Origin: Oscillospiraceae bacterium
GTDB lineage: Bacteria; Bacillota; Clostridia; Oscillospirales; Ruminococcaceae
Direction: 5' to 3'
DNA: 8,578 nucleotides
Assembly (NCBI GenBank): GCA_003445125.1
Contig: DLVP01000059.1
Location: 1-8,578 of the forward strand
In this document: positions 1-5,407 of the stretch, in pieces
Numbering within the stretch: the stretch's first letter is position 1
Layout of the letters: the number at the start of each line of letters is the position of its first letter
Position numbers and translations under genes: made by a program
Notes under the pieces: generated by a model
What the model was told of the DNA's origin: nothing
What the model saw: only the letters and a program-made list of their open reading frames with translations
Databases searched by the model: none

Positions 1-905
1 TTCTGTCCTCTGACGGCATTTTCTCTTCCGCTTTGAACCGAGGAAGCATTGTCAGTGAGTTGTATCTGGTGTCTTTAGACGACTACAACCGATCGGTCGG
101 TGCCGACGAAACCCTTGCGGACGGCGAAGCGCTGATCTACGGAATTCCTCATGCGGGGATTGAAAAGCTGAAAACCGTTTCTTTGAACGGGGCAGTTTCT
201 CTGAAAATCAAGCATGCCGTTTCCCGACAGATTCCCGACGGCGACGCCGTTTCCACGATCTACCCCATCACGGTGCTGGTCGTTCCCGACATCGACCGAT
301 TGGAGAACACGCTGAAAAATGCCGATCCGAACGGAAGCTTTGACCGACAGTTTTTCTTTATGTTCGACACCCCGCTTGACAGCCGCGGGCAGTTGACTTT
401 GGAAGAAGCATTGTACGACGGACTCGACACCGCTGCAAGAAACGGAAAACTCACGACATGTTCCGTACAAAGCGTCGCCGCAGACCGTGTGGAGTTCCAT
501 GGCACCTTCGGCGGGCTGTTCTATCTCGGTATTCTTCTGAGCATTGTTTTTCTCTTTGCCACCGTGCTGATCATGTACTACAAGCAGCTTTCCGAAGGCA
601 CGGAAGACCGTGTGCGCTTTGATATCATGCAGAAAATCGGCATGACCAAAGGCGACATCCGACGCAGCATCAACTCCCAGATGCTGACGGTTTTCTTCCT
701 TCCGCTGATTCTGGCAGGCGTGCATCTGGCATTCGCCTTCCCGATGATTCAAAAACTGCTGACGCTGTTCAATCTCTACAACACCGCGCTTTTTGCCGCA
801 GCAACGATTGCAAGTTTCCTTGTGTTTGCGCTGTTCTACGCGATTGTCTACCGTCTGTCCTCCAACGCCTACTACAGCATTGTCAGCGGCATGGGAAAGG
901 AATGA
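1..905 (+). CDS. ABC transporter permease, BceB/FtsX-like (C-terminal part)
   Basis: Partial gene: the frame is open from base 3, so the start lies upstream; the TTG at 33 is internal. About 300 residues are visible. The first ~165 are hydrophilic and would be the large extracytoplasmic loop. Three hydrophobic segments follow: around visible residues 170-192, 227-248 and 258-284. After the first comes a cytoplasmic stretch with IMQKIGMTKGDIRRSINSQ, the typical FtsX-domain coupling region of BceB/YxdM/VraG permeases. Known for the family: such permeases work with a BceA-type ATPase in sensing or removing antimicrobial peptides, often with a two-component system. Large loop plus three C-terminal helices fits the end of a roughly 650-residue BceB protein. 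The ATPase is not in the window, presumably upstream. No terminator is seen after the stop; the next gene has its own promoter 9 nt downstream. The substrate cannot be told. Confidence 0.85.
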   Translation, partial: LSSDGIFSSALNRGSIVSELYLVSLDDYNRSVGADETLADGEALIYGIPHAGIEKLKTVSLNGAVSLKIKHAVSRQIPDGDAVSTIYPITVLVVPDIDRLENTLKNADPNGSFDRQFFFMFDTPLDSRGQLTLEEALYDGLDTAARNGKLTTCSVQSVAADRVEFHGTFGGLFYLGILLSIVFLFATVLIMYYKQLSEGTEDRVRFDIMQKIGMTKGDIRRSINSQMLTVFFLPLILAGVHLAFAFPMIQKLLTLFNLYNTALFAAATIASFLVFALFYAIVYRLSSNAYYSIVSGMGKE

Positions 906-914
906 TTTTTTCTC

Positions 915-943
915 TTGCGAAAGCCTTTGTTTTGTGGTAAACT
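915..943 (+). promoter_or_regulatory. sigma-A-type promoter for the membrane-anchored protein gene
   Basis: A -35 box TTGCGA (915-920), a 17-nt spacer and a -10 box TAAACT (938-943) lie between the permease stop and the next start. Each hexamer matches 4 of 6 consensus bases. The same -10 hexamer at the same 17-nt spacing occurs at two other promoters in the window, which raises confidence. The predicted transcript would have a leader of only about 13 nt. Confidence 0.55.
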
Positions 944-962
944 GTAAACAGAGGTGTTGACG

Positions 963-1622
963 ATGGAAAAAGAACACATGACGCCGATTCAGTGGCTCAA
1001 AAACTATTGGTATTATTATAAATGGTATGTGATTGCCGGCGTGTTCGTCATTATCGTGCTGGCAATTCTGCTCACGCAATCGCTGACGGTGGAAAAATAC
1101 GATCTGACGGTGCTGTGGACTTCCAACACCTACATTGACGACAGCAAAGCCACACTGCTCGAACAGGAGCTGGAAAAATACGCCGAAGACACCAACGGCG
1201 ACGGCAAGGTGAATGTGGATGTGATTCTGCTCTGCTTCAACAGCAGCGAAGTGGTCACGGGAAACGAACTGGAATTCACCATGCAGCAACGGCTGACCAC
1301 TCAGCTCATGGCGGGCGACGCATTTATGGTGATTACCGATGAAGCAACCTATCAAGGACGTCTGGAGCCGCTCGGCATCTTCCGCAGCGATCTGACCGCC
1401 TTGAATCCGGACAATCCCTCCGTCACCGACGACCGTTTTTTCCTAAAAGGAAGCGTGCTGGACACCGAAGCGCTGTCCGAAGCACTCGGCGACGATTTTC
1501 TTCTCGTCTGCTCGGACGAAATGCAAAAGCTCGTCGGGAAAGACCGTTCCGCTTACGAAAGTGCGCTGCGTTTGTTCTCCGCATTGACCGCATTCCCCGC
1601 CAGTTTGGAAAGTGACAGTTAA
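963..1622 (+). CDS. membrane-anchored extracytoplasmic protein, unknown function
   Basis: 219 residues from the ATG at 963. This start is chosen because GAGGTG (951-956) sits 6 nt upstream; GTG 954 and TTG 957 in the same frame lie in or against that site. Residues 1-21 are short, aromatic and basic (YWYYYKWY), followed by one transmembrane helix at about 22-39 without a lipobox or clear signal peptidase site. It therefore looks like an N-in anchor with residues 40-219 outside the cell. Residues 76-86 (DTNGDGKVNVD) resemble the start of an EF-hand or dockerin calcium loop (D76, N78, D80, G81), but the usual acidic residue at loop position 12 is Val. The stretch around residues 105-145 has a faint look of solute-binding proteins; this is only an impression. 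I do not recognise a named family. It is a monocistronic unit, with its own promoter and a strong terminator 3 nt after the stop. Confidence 0.75.
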   Translation: MEKEHMTPIQWLKNYWYYYKWYVIAGVFVIIVLAILLTQSLTVEKYDLTVLWTSNTYIDDSKATLLEQELEKYAEDTNGDGKVNVDVILLCFNSSEVVTGNELEFTMQQRLTTQLMAGDAFMVITDEATYQGRLEPLGIFRSDLTALNPDNPSVTDDRFFLKGSVLDTEALSEALGDDFLLVCSDEMQKLVGKDRSAYESALRLFSALTAFPASLESDS

Positions 1623-1624
1623 AG

Positions 1625-1660
1625 ATGCGCGACCGATCGGTCGCGCATATTTTTTTGTTT
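1625..1660 (+). terminator. Rho-independent terminator
   Basis: Twelve-base perfect inverted repeat: ATGCGCGACCGA at 1625-1636 directly abuts its complement at 1637-1648 (in RNA the central 4 nt become the loop). It is followed by TATTTTTTTG and more T. It starts 3 nt after the stop of the membrane protein gene and separates it from the repressor cassette. Confidence 0.92.
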
Positions 1661-1673
1661 TTATAAAAAAGAC

Positions 1674-1702
1674 TTGACAAATGTGTCGGTAGGCTATAAA
1701 CT
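1674..1702 (+). promoter_or_regulatory. promoter of the blaI-blaR1-like operon
   Basis: Perfect -35 TTGACA (1674-1679), 17-nt spacer, -10 TAAACT (1697-1702). A consensus TATAAT at 1702-1707 is 22 nt from the -35, too far to pair with it. The spacer contains most of one operator copy (1684-1696), and the second copy begins just after the -10, so a bound repressor would block polymerase directly. Transcription should start near 1708-1710. Confidence 0.8.
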
Positions 1703-1726
1703 ATAATTGTCGGTAGTCTACCGACA
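1684..1726 (+). promoter_or_regulatory. tandem operator for the BlaI-like repressor
   Basis: The main site at 1708-1726 is a perfect palindrome, TGTCGGTAG-T-CTACCGACA (9-bp arms, one central base). A second, incomplete copy at 1684-1696 repeats 12 of the first 13 positions (TGTCGGTAG, then G for T, then CTA), but its right arm is lost to the -10 region. The copies start 24 bp apart, slightly over two helical turns, so dimers could bind on similar faces. Known: BlaI/MecI repressors bind dyads over their own promoter as dimers. Position and symmetry make this the autoregulatory operator. The sequence differs from the TACA-nn-TGTA core of the staphylococcal bla/mec sites. Confidence 0.82.
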
Positions 1727-1739
1727 AGGAGGATTTGTC

Positions 1740-2108
1740 ATGAATGAACTGAAGCTCGGCGCCGTAGATGCCCGTTTTGCCGACATCGTCTGGGAAAACG
1801 CACCCATGAGCACGAAAATGCTGGTTTCCGAATGTGCCGAAAAGCTCTGTTGGAAACGCCCGACGGTCTATTCCGCTCTGCGGAAATTCTGCGACAACGG
1901 GATTTTTGAGGTCAACGACCGTACAGTGACCGTGAAAATCACCAAAGAACAGCTGCACGCCATGCAGAGCGCACGGTTTGTGGACGAAGTTTTTCACGGG
2001 TCCCTTCCCGCGTTTATTGCCGCCTTTTCCAAGCACAAAGCGCTCAGTGCCGAAGAAATTTCCGAAATCCAAAAAATGATTGACGAAGCAAAGGAGGAAT
2101 CCCGGTGA
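1740..2108 (+). CDS. BlaI/MecI-family transcriptional repressor
   Basis: 122 residues from the ATG at 1740, with AAGGAGGA at 1726-1733 6 nt upstream. Length and layout match BlaI/MecI/CopY proteins (about 120-130 residues). An N-terminal winged helix covers about residues 5-70: LGAVDARFADIVWENAPMS, then a recognition helix near CWKRPTVYSALRKF (37-50), then a wing with VTVKITKEQL. A C-terminal dimerisation part follows (ARFVDEVFHGSLPAFIAAF, about 78-96, and a charged last helix). Expected role: it represses the operon as a dimer at 1684-1726 and is inactivated when the downstream M56 receptor is triggered. The stop overlaps the receptor's start by 4 nt (GTGA), implying translational coupling and balanced amounts. 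The target regulon beyond this operon is unknown, and no similar operator is seen elsewhere in the window. Confidence 0.92.
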   Translation: MNELKLGAVDARFADIVWENAPMSTKMLVSECAEKLCWKRPTVYSALRKFCDNGIFEVNDRTVTVKITKEQLHAMQSARFVDEVFHGSLPAFIAAFSKHKALSAEEISEIQKMIDEAKEESR

Positions 2109-4144
2109 GTTTTCTGTCCGACGCCTTTTTGGCGGTTTTTAACCGCAGTCTGACTGCCGTATGGATTTTGCTTGCCGTCATGCTGCTGCGCGTTCTTCTG
2201 AAAAAAGCGCCGCGCAATGCCGTTTGCTTTCTGTGGGTGCTGGTCGCCGTGCGATTGGTTTGTCCGTTCACGGTGGAAAGTATTTTCAGCCGTATTCCCA
2301 ACGCCCGTCCCATCGCCTCCGACATTGCCTACACTTCTTCTCCGAAAATTGACAGCGGTTTTGAATCGATTGACCGCGTGGTGAATCCCGTGTTTACACA
2401 GACATTCACCCCGACCCTCGGCGATTCGGTCAATCCTTTGCAGGTAGTGCTTGCGCTCGCGGGCGTAATCTGGATCGTCGGCATTGCCGCATTTCTGATT
2501 TATACCGTTGTGTGCTATGCAAGATTGCACCGGATGGTGGCTACCCGATTGCCGATCGGCGACGGCGTTTTTCTCTGCGATCGGATTTCCTCCCCGTTTT
2601 TGTGCGGCATTTTCCGTCCGCAGATCTATCTTCCCTCCTCCACGCCAAAAGAGCAGATTCCCTTTATCATCGCCCACGAGCGTGCGCATATCGCGCGCCG
2701 CGATTTCCTGTTCAAACCGCTGGGCTTTCTGATCCTCGCCGTCTACTGGTTTCAGCCGTTGTGCTGGATCGCCTACGGAATGTTTTGCCGCGACATGGAA
2801 TTTGCCTGTGACGAACGGGTAATCCGCACGCTGGATTTTGACAGCCGACGCGCCTATGCCCAAGCACTTCTCAACCACAGCACCGAACGGAAAATTTCCT
2901 CTTACGGTCCGCTCGCGTTCGGAGAAGTCAGTGTCAAAGAACGAGTGAAGCGCGTGCTGTCCTACAAAAAACCGACCTTCTGGATTCTTTGCGCCGTGAT
3001 TCTGGCAATACCAATCACTGCCGCCTGCCTGTTGACCGACCCGTTCGGCACACGGCTCGATGATCGGATGAAGGTAACTCTTGACACCGCCATCGCCTCG
3101 CACCATCAATCGTCTCATTCGCAAGGCAACTATGCGAGTATCGATTACAAAATTCTGCGAACCGACCGCCGCGGCGACGAAACGGTTGTCTACGCCCGGG
3201 TATTATACCAGGAATACTCCATACAAAACGGCAAACTCTCGGAGGACTCCGGCGCCTACACGCCGACGGTCATCACCGTGCGCCGGGAAAACGGCACCTA
3301 CACGCTGAAGGAATACTGGACGCCGCGGGACGGCACTTACTACGCCGAAGACATCAAGGAAAAATTTCCGTTCACCCTGCGGCACGCCGCCCTGGACGGA
3401 AGCCGATATTTCAAAAAAATGGAGGAAAATTGCCGCCGACTTGCGGAGGACCATTTCAAAACCGCCGCAGGCACCGACGCACAAACGGCTTCCTTGCAGT
3501 TGCTGGAAGTTTCCCTTCCCTTGGAAAATGTCGGTTTTGCCTGCGAAAAAATCGATTGGAAAAACAACGTGCCCGTCTTTTCCATGCACCTTCAAAACAA
3601 CACCGCGGGGGATCTCGGCTGGGGCAACGAATTTTCCGTCTATTACAACAACGAACGCCTTTCCTCCGACCGCGTATTCACCGACATCTGGAATCTGATG
3701 TTCTCCGGCAGCGAAGGAAACGTCGAAATTTCCCTGTACGGGTTTGATCTTTCGCGGGAAGGCATTTACGAAATCCGCAAGGATTTCACCGCTTCCGAGA
3801 CCACCGAAACCGCGATCGTGCGTTTTTCTCTCTTTGATCATGCCGTCCGCGTTTTCAGCTATCGCGAGCATGAATACGACTATCCTGTGCTTACTCTCCT
3901 TCCCGACCGCCGATTTTCCTTCTCCCTTTCCGTATTGAGCAGTTATCTTCCCATCGGCACCTATGAGGAAAACGACACGGAAGTGGTTCTGCACACCGAC
4001 GACGGAAAATACACCTATACCTTCCGCAAAAACGGAGATACCCTGGTCTTTGACGCTGCCCGTTCCTCCGCTATCCCCGAATTTGCGTACAGCGCCGGTG
4101 ACCCCGCAAAATATGCCGTTCCGGACGGTGCGGTTTTTCGGTAA
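2105..4144 (+). CDS. BlaR1-like M56 membrane metallopeptidase / sensor
   Basis: 679 residues from GTG 2105, with AAGGAGGA (2091-2098) 6 nt upstream. Hydrophobic segments lie at about 15-33, 38-55, 113-137 and 203-226, with a last one at about 291-311. The gluzincin motif HERAH (H191, E192, H195) is followed by E232 in DMEFACDERV. The 37-residue gap from the second His to this Glu equals that of staphylococcal BlaR1 (H205 to E242, recalled). RPQIYLPSS (171-179) and the RRAYAQALL region are also typical of M56. Residues ~312-679 are outside the cell and contain no transpeptidase-like sensor: no plausible SxxK/SxN/KTG set. Instead there is an N-terminal module (~320-450), an Ig-like middle module (~465-575) and a C-terminal module (~590-679) with GTYEENDTEVVLHTDDGKYTYTF and a PDGAVFR end, seen in many clostridial M56 proteins. 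Likely an inducible protease relieving BlaI repression; the ligand is unknown. Unrelated to beta-lactams on present evidence. Confidence 0.88.
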   Translation: MSFLSDAFLAVFNRSLTAVWILLAVMLLRVLLKKAPRNAVCFLWVLVAVRLVCPFTVESIFSRIPNARPIASDIAYTSSPKIDSGFESIDRVVNPVFTQTFTPTLGDSVNPLQVVLALAGVIWIVGIAAFLIYTVVCYARLHRMVATRLPIGDGVFLCDRISSPFLCGIFRPQIYLPSSTPKEQIPFIIAHERAHIARRDFLFKPLGFLILAVYWFQPLCWIAYGMFCRDMEFACDERVIRTLDFDSRRAYAQALLNHSTERKISSYGPLAFGEVSVKERVKRVLSYKKPTFWILCAVILAIPITAACLLTDPFGTRLDDRMKVTLDTAIASHHQSSHSQGNYASIDYKILRTDRRGDETVVYARVLYQEYSIQNGKLSEDSGAYTPTVITVRRENGTYTLKEYWTPRDGTYYAEDIKEKFPFTLRHAALDGSRYFKKMEENCRRLAEDHFKTAAGTDAQTASLQLLEVSLPLENVGFACEKIDWKNNVPVFSMHLQNNTAGDLGWGNEFSVYYNNERLSSDRVFTDIWNLMFSGSEGNVEISLYGFDLSREGIYEIRKDFTASETTETAIVRFSLFDHAVRVFSYREHEYDYPVLTLLPDRRFSFSLSVLSSYLPIGTYEENDTEVVLHTDDGKYTYTFRKNGDTLVFDAARSSAIPEFAYSAGDPAKYAVPDGAVFR

Positions 4145-4150
4145 AAACGC

Positions 4151-4179
4151 TTGACTTTTTGTGAAAAACATGGTAAACT
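4151..4179 (+). promoter_or_regulatory. promoter of the rpsF-ssb-rpsR operon
   Basis: -35 TTGACT (4151-4156), 17-nt spacer, -10 TAAACT (4174-4179). It starts 6 nt after the receptor stop, and no convincing terminator lies between. The ten bases TGGTAAACTG (4171-4180) are identical to those at 935-944. The predicted transcript begins near 4186, giving a leader of about 70 nt. Confidence 0.8.
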
Positions 4180-4185
4180 GATTTA

Positions 4186-4249
4186 GTTGCCGATGTGCAG
4201 CAATCCTTGTCCTGTCCCCGAGGCAGGACCATATGTCCAGAAGGAGGTG
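4186..4249 (+). ncRNA. structured rpsF leader, candidate S6:S18-binding autoregulatory RNA
   Basis: The leader can form a small stem, GTTGC 4186-4190 with GCAGC 4197-4201, and a stronger hairpin, GTCCTG 4209-4214 with CAGGAC 4224-4229. In the latter, an inner CC/GG pair (4216-4217 with 4222-4223) closes a CCGA loop. TCCTT (4204-4208) is complementary to AAGGA (4241-4245) of the ribosome binding site. GGAC 4226-4229 can instead pair with GTCC 4235-4238. Known: many bacterial rpsF leaders carry an RNA, with conserved CCG, bound by the S6:S18 protein pair. CCG occurs here at 4190-4192 and 4218-4220. I assign it by position and general shape; I could not align it to the published covariance model. 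Confidence 0.5.
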
Positions 4250-4255
4250 TTTTGA

Positions 4256-4546
4256 ATGGCTAAAACAACAGCCAGCTACGAGACCATCATGGTACTGAAC
4301 ACAAAATTGGGTGAGGAAGGCATCAAGGCTCTCATCGAGAAGTTCACTGCTCTCATCACCGAGAACGGCACCGTTGACAGCGTAGACGACTGGGGCAAAA
4401 GAAGACTCGCTTACGAGATCGAGGATGAGACCGAAGGTTACTACTATCTCATCAACTTCACCAGCCCTGCTGCGTTCCCCGCTGAGCTTGACCGTATCTA
4501 CAAGATCACGGACGGCGTGCTCCGCTCTATCATCGTTGCAAAATAA
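4256..4546 (+). CDS. rpsF: 30S ribosomal protein S6
   Basis: 96 residues, the usual S6 length. The start ATG is 6 nt after the strong site AAGGAGGTG (4241-4249). S6 hallmarks are visible: N-terminal YETIMVLNTKL strand, central WGKRRLAYEIEDETEGYYYLINF (about residues 46-68), and C-terminal ITDGVLRSIIVAK. S6 is a small ferredoxin-like-fold protein on the platform of the 30S subunit; it binds 16S rRNA together with S18, encoded two genes downstream. It is first in the operon rpsF-ssb-rpsR, 14 nt before ssb. Regulation is probably by the leader described at 4186-4249. Codon use is that of a highly expressed gene, unlike the upstream receptor. Nothing abnormal seen. Confidence 0.98.
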   Translation: MAKTTASYETIMVLNTKLGEEGIKALIEKFTALITENGTVDSVDDWGKRRLAYEIEDETEGYYYLINFTSPAAFPAELDRIYKITDGVLRSIIVAK

Positions 4547-4560
4547 GAGGAGGATGTGTG

Positions 4561-5028
4561 ATGCTTAACAAAGCCATTCTCATGGGCAGACTGACTGCCG
4601 ATCCCGATGTGCGCCAAACGCCTGCCGGCGTGAGCGTCGCTACCTTTTCTCTTGCCGTTGACCGCAACTTCACCAAAGCGGGTGAAGAAAAACAGACCGA
4701 CTTCATCAACATGGTTGCATGGAGAAGCACCGCGGACTTTATCGGCAAGTACTTCAAAAAAGGACAGCTCGTGGCTGTGGAAGGATCGATCCGCACCCGC
4801 AATTACACCGACAACAACGGAAACAAACGCTATGTGACGGAAGTTGTAGTCGATCAGGCGTATTTTGCGGAAAGCAAAAGAAACAGTGATTCTGCTTCTC
4901 CCTTCTCCCAACCCTCTGCTCCCACCTATTCGCAGAACACAGCGAATTTCGAGCAACAGAACAGCAACAATACCGCCGAATCCTATACCAACGTGGATTT
5001 CGCCGGCGACGATGATTTACCGTTCTGA
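4561..5028 (+). CDS. ssb: single-stranded DNA-binding protein
   Basis: 155 residues from ATG 4561, with GAGGAGG (4547-4553) 7 nt upstream; the GTG at 4558 is in frame but too close to that site. Residues 1-104 form the OB fold: MLNKAILMGRLTADPDVRQT, then FSLAVDRNF, DFINMVAWRSTADFIGKYFKKGQLV and GSIRTRNYTDNNGNKRYVTEVV, all standard SSB signatures. Residues 105-147 are a flexible linker rich in Ser, Asn, Gln and Pro. The end GDDDLPF is the conserved acidic tip that recruits replication and repair partners. It acts as a tetramer that protects single-stranded DNA. Its place between rpsF and rpsR is the standard bacterial arrangement, tying SSB supply to ribosomal protein expression. The length is a little shorter than the ~170 residues of many Bacillota SSBs because of a short linker. 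Confidence 0.98.
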   Translation: MLNKAILMGRLTADPDVRQTPAGVSVATFSLAVDRNFTKAGEEKQTDFINMVAWRSTADFIGKYFKKGQLVAVEGSIRTRNYTDNNGNKRYVTEVVVDQAYFAESKRNSDSASPFSQPSAPTYSQNTANFEQQNSNNTAESYTNVDFAGDDDLPF

Positions 5029-5056
5029 CAGTATCATTTAAAAGGAGGTTTTCGTC

Positions 5057-5317
5057 ATGGAAAAAGAAAGAAACGACAAAGTCGAAAGAGCACCCCGCGG
5101 TCCGAGAAAGAGCCGTAAAAAGGTTTGCGCTTTCTGTGCGGATAAAATCGAGAACATCGATTACAAGGATGTCGCAAAGCTGAGAAGATTTGTTTCCGAG
5201 AGATCCAAAATCTTCCCCCGCCGCATGACCGGTACCTGTGCCCGTCATCAGCGCCAGTTGACTGTCGCTGTCAAGCGTGCGCGTCACATCGCTTTGATTC
5301 CGTATGTGAGCGACTAA
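5057..5317 (+). CDS. rpsR: 30S ribosomal protein S18 (zinc-ligand form)
   Basis: 86 residues from ATG 5057, with AAAGGAGG (5041-5048) upstream. The basic N-terminal tail ([12 protein letters not shown]) precedes the S18 core [31 protein letters not shown] and the end [20 protein letters not shown]. It binds the 30S platform as a partner of S6. It keeps a potential zinc site, C24-x2-C27 and C61-x2-H64, making this the C+ type; the Bacillus subtilis S18, as recalled, has lost these ligands. Because C+ S18 binds zinc, a C- paralogue might exist elsewhere in the genome under zinc control (inference). It is last in the operon, 28 nt after ssb, and followed by a strong terminator. Confidence 0.98.
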   Translation: MEKERNDKVERAPRGPRKSRKKVCAFCADKIENIDYKDVAKLRRFVSERSKIFPRRMTGTCARHQRQLTVAVKRARHIALIPYVSD

Positions 5318-5324
5318 GATTTCT

Positions 5325-5357
5325 GTCCCCCGATTTTCGGGGGACTTTTCTTTTTAT
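5325..5357 (+). terminator. Rho-independent terminator of the rpsF-ssb-rpsR operon
   Basis: Perfect 9-bp stem GTCCCCCGA (5325-5333) with TCGGGGGAC (5337-5345), a 3-nt TTT loop, then TTTTCTTTTTAT. It begins 7 nt after the rpsR stop. It lacks a U-tract in the leftward direction, so it should act on the plus strand only. Confidence 0.95.
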
Positions 5358-5366
5358 CCACGCGCA

Positions 5367-5392
5367 GAGGGCGCCGCGAAAGCGGCGCCCTC
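5367..5392. repeat. very stable GC-rich hairpin in the convergent intergenic gap
   Basis: Perfect 11-bp inverted repeat GAGGGCGCCGC (5367-5377) and GCGGCGCCCTC (5382-5392) around GAAA, a GNRA-type loop on the plus strand (TTTC on the minus strand). It lies 15 nt past the stop of the leftward gltB operon. No T-run follows on either strand, so it is not a textbook terminator. It may stop or stabilise the leftward transcript, or be a dispersed repeat copy. Confidence 0.75.
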
Positions 5393-5407
5393 TCGGCGCA
5401 TGTGTCT

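Noticed and set aside
88..98. ACCGATCGGT shared between the permease gene and the 1625-1648 terminator, and TCTACCG near 848 resembling an operator half-site
   Set aside because: Short matches inside coding sequence, expected by chance; no flanking symmetry.
75..1355. 426-codon open frame on the minus strand opposite the permease and the membrane protein gene
   Set aside because: It spans two clearly real plus-strand genes and their promoter gap, is His/Cys/Gln/Arg-rich without domains, and has the composition expected of an antisense shadow of GC-biased codons.
1702..1707. Perfect TATAAT as the -10 box of the blaI-like promoter
   Set aside because: It is 22 nt from TTGACA, too far; TAAACT at 1697-1702 has the ideal 17-nt spacing and recurs at the other promoters. 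It could still add some AT-rich melting.
2105..4144. Reading the cassette as a beta-lactam resistance operon
   Set aside because: There is no beta-lactamase or PBP gene, and the receptor lacks a visible penicillin-binding sensor; homology covers only the repressor and the protease half.
4130..4150. Possible terminator at the end of the receptor gene (GCG-TTTTT / AAAAA-CGC with CGGT loop)
   Set aside because: The stem is mostly A-T with a bulged G, overlaps the stop codon and is followed by TTGACTTTTT rather than a clean T-run; too weak to call.
1994..4171. Long minus-strand open frames opposite blaI and the receptor gene (1994-3124, 3203-4171)
   Set aside because: Low-complexity, basic translations with no recognisable motif, no ribosome binding sites, and full overlap with a conserved M56 gene.
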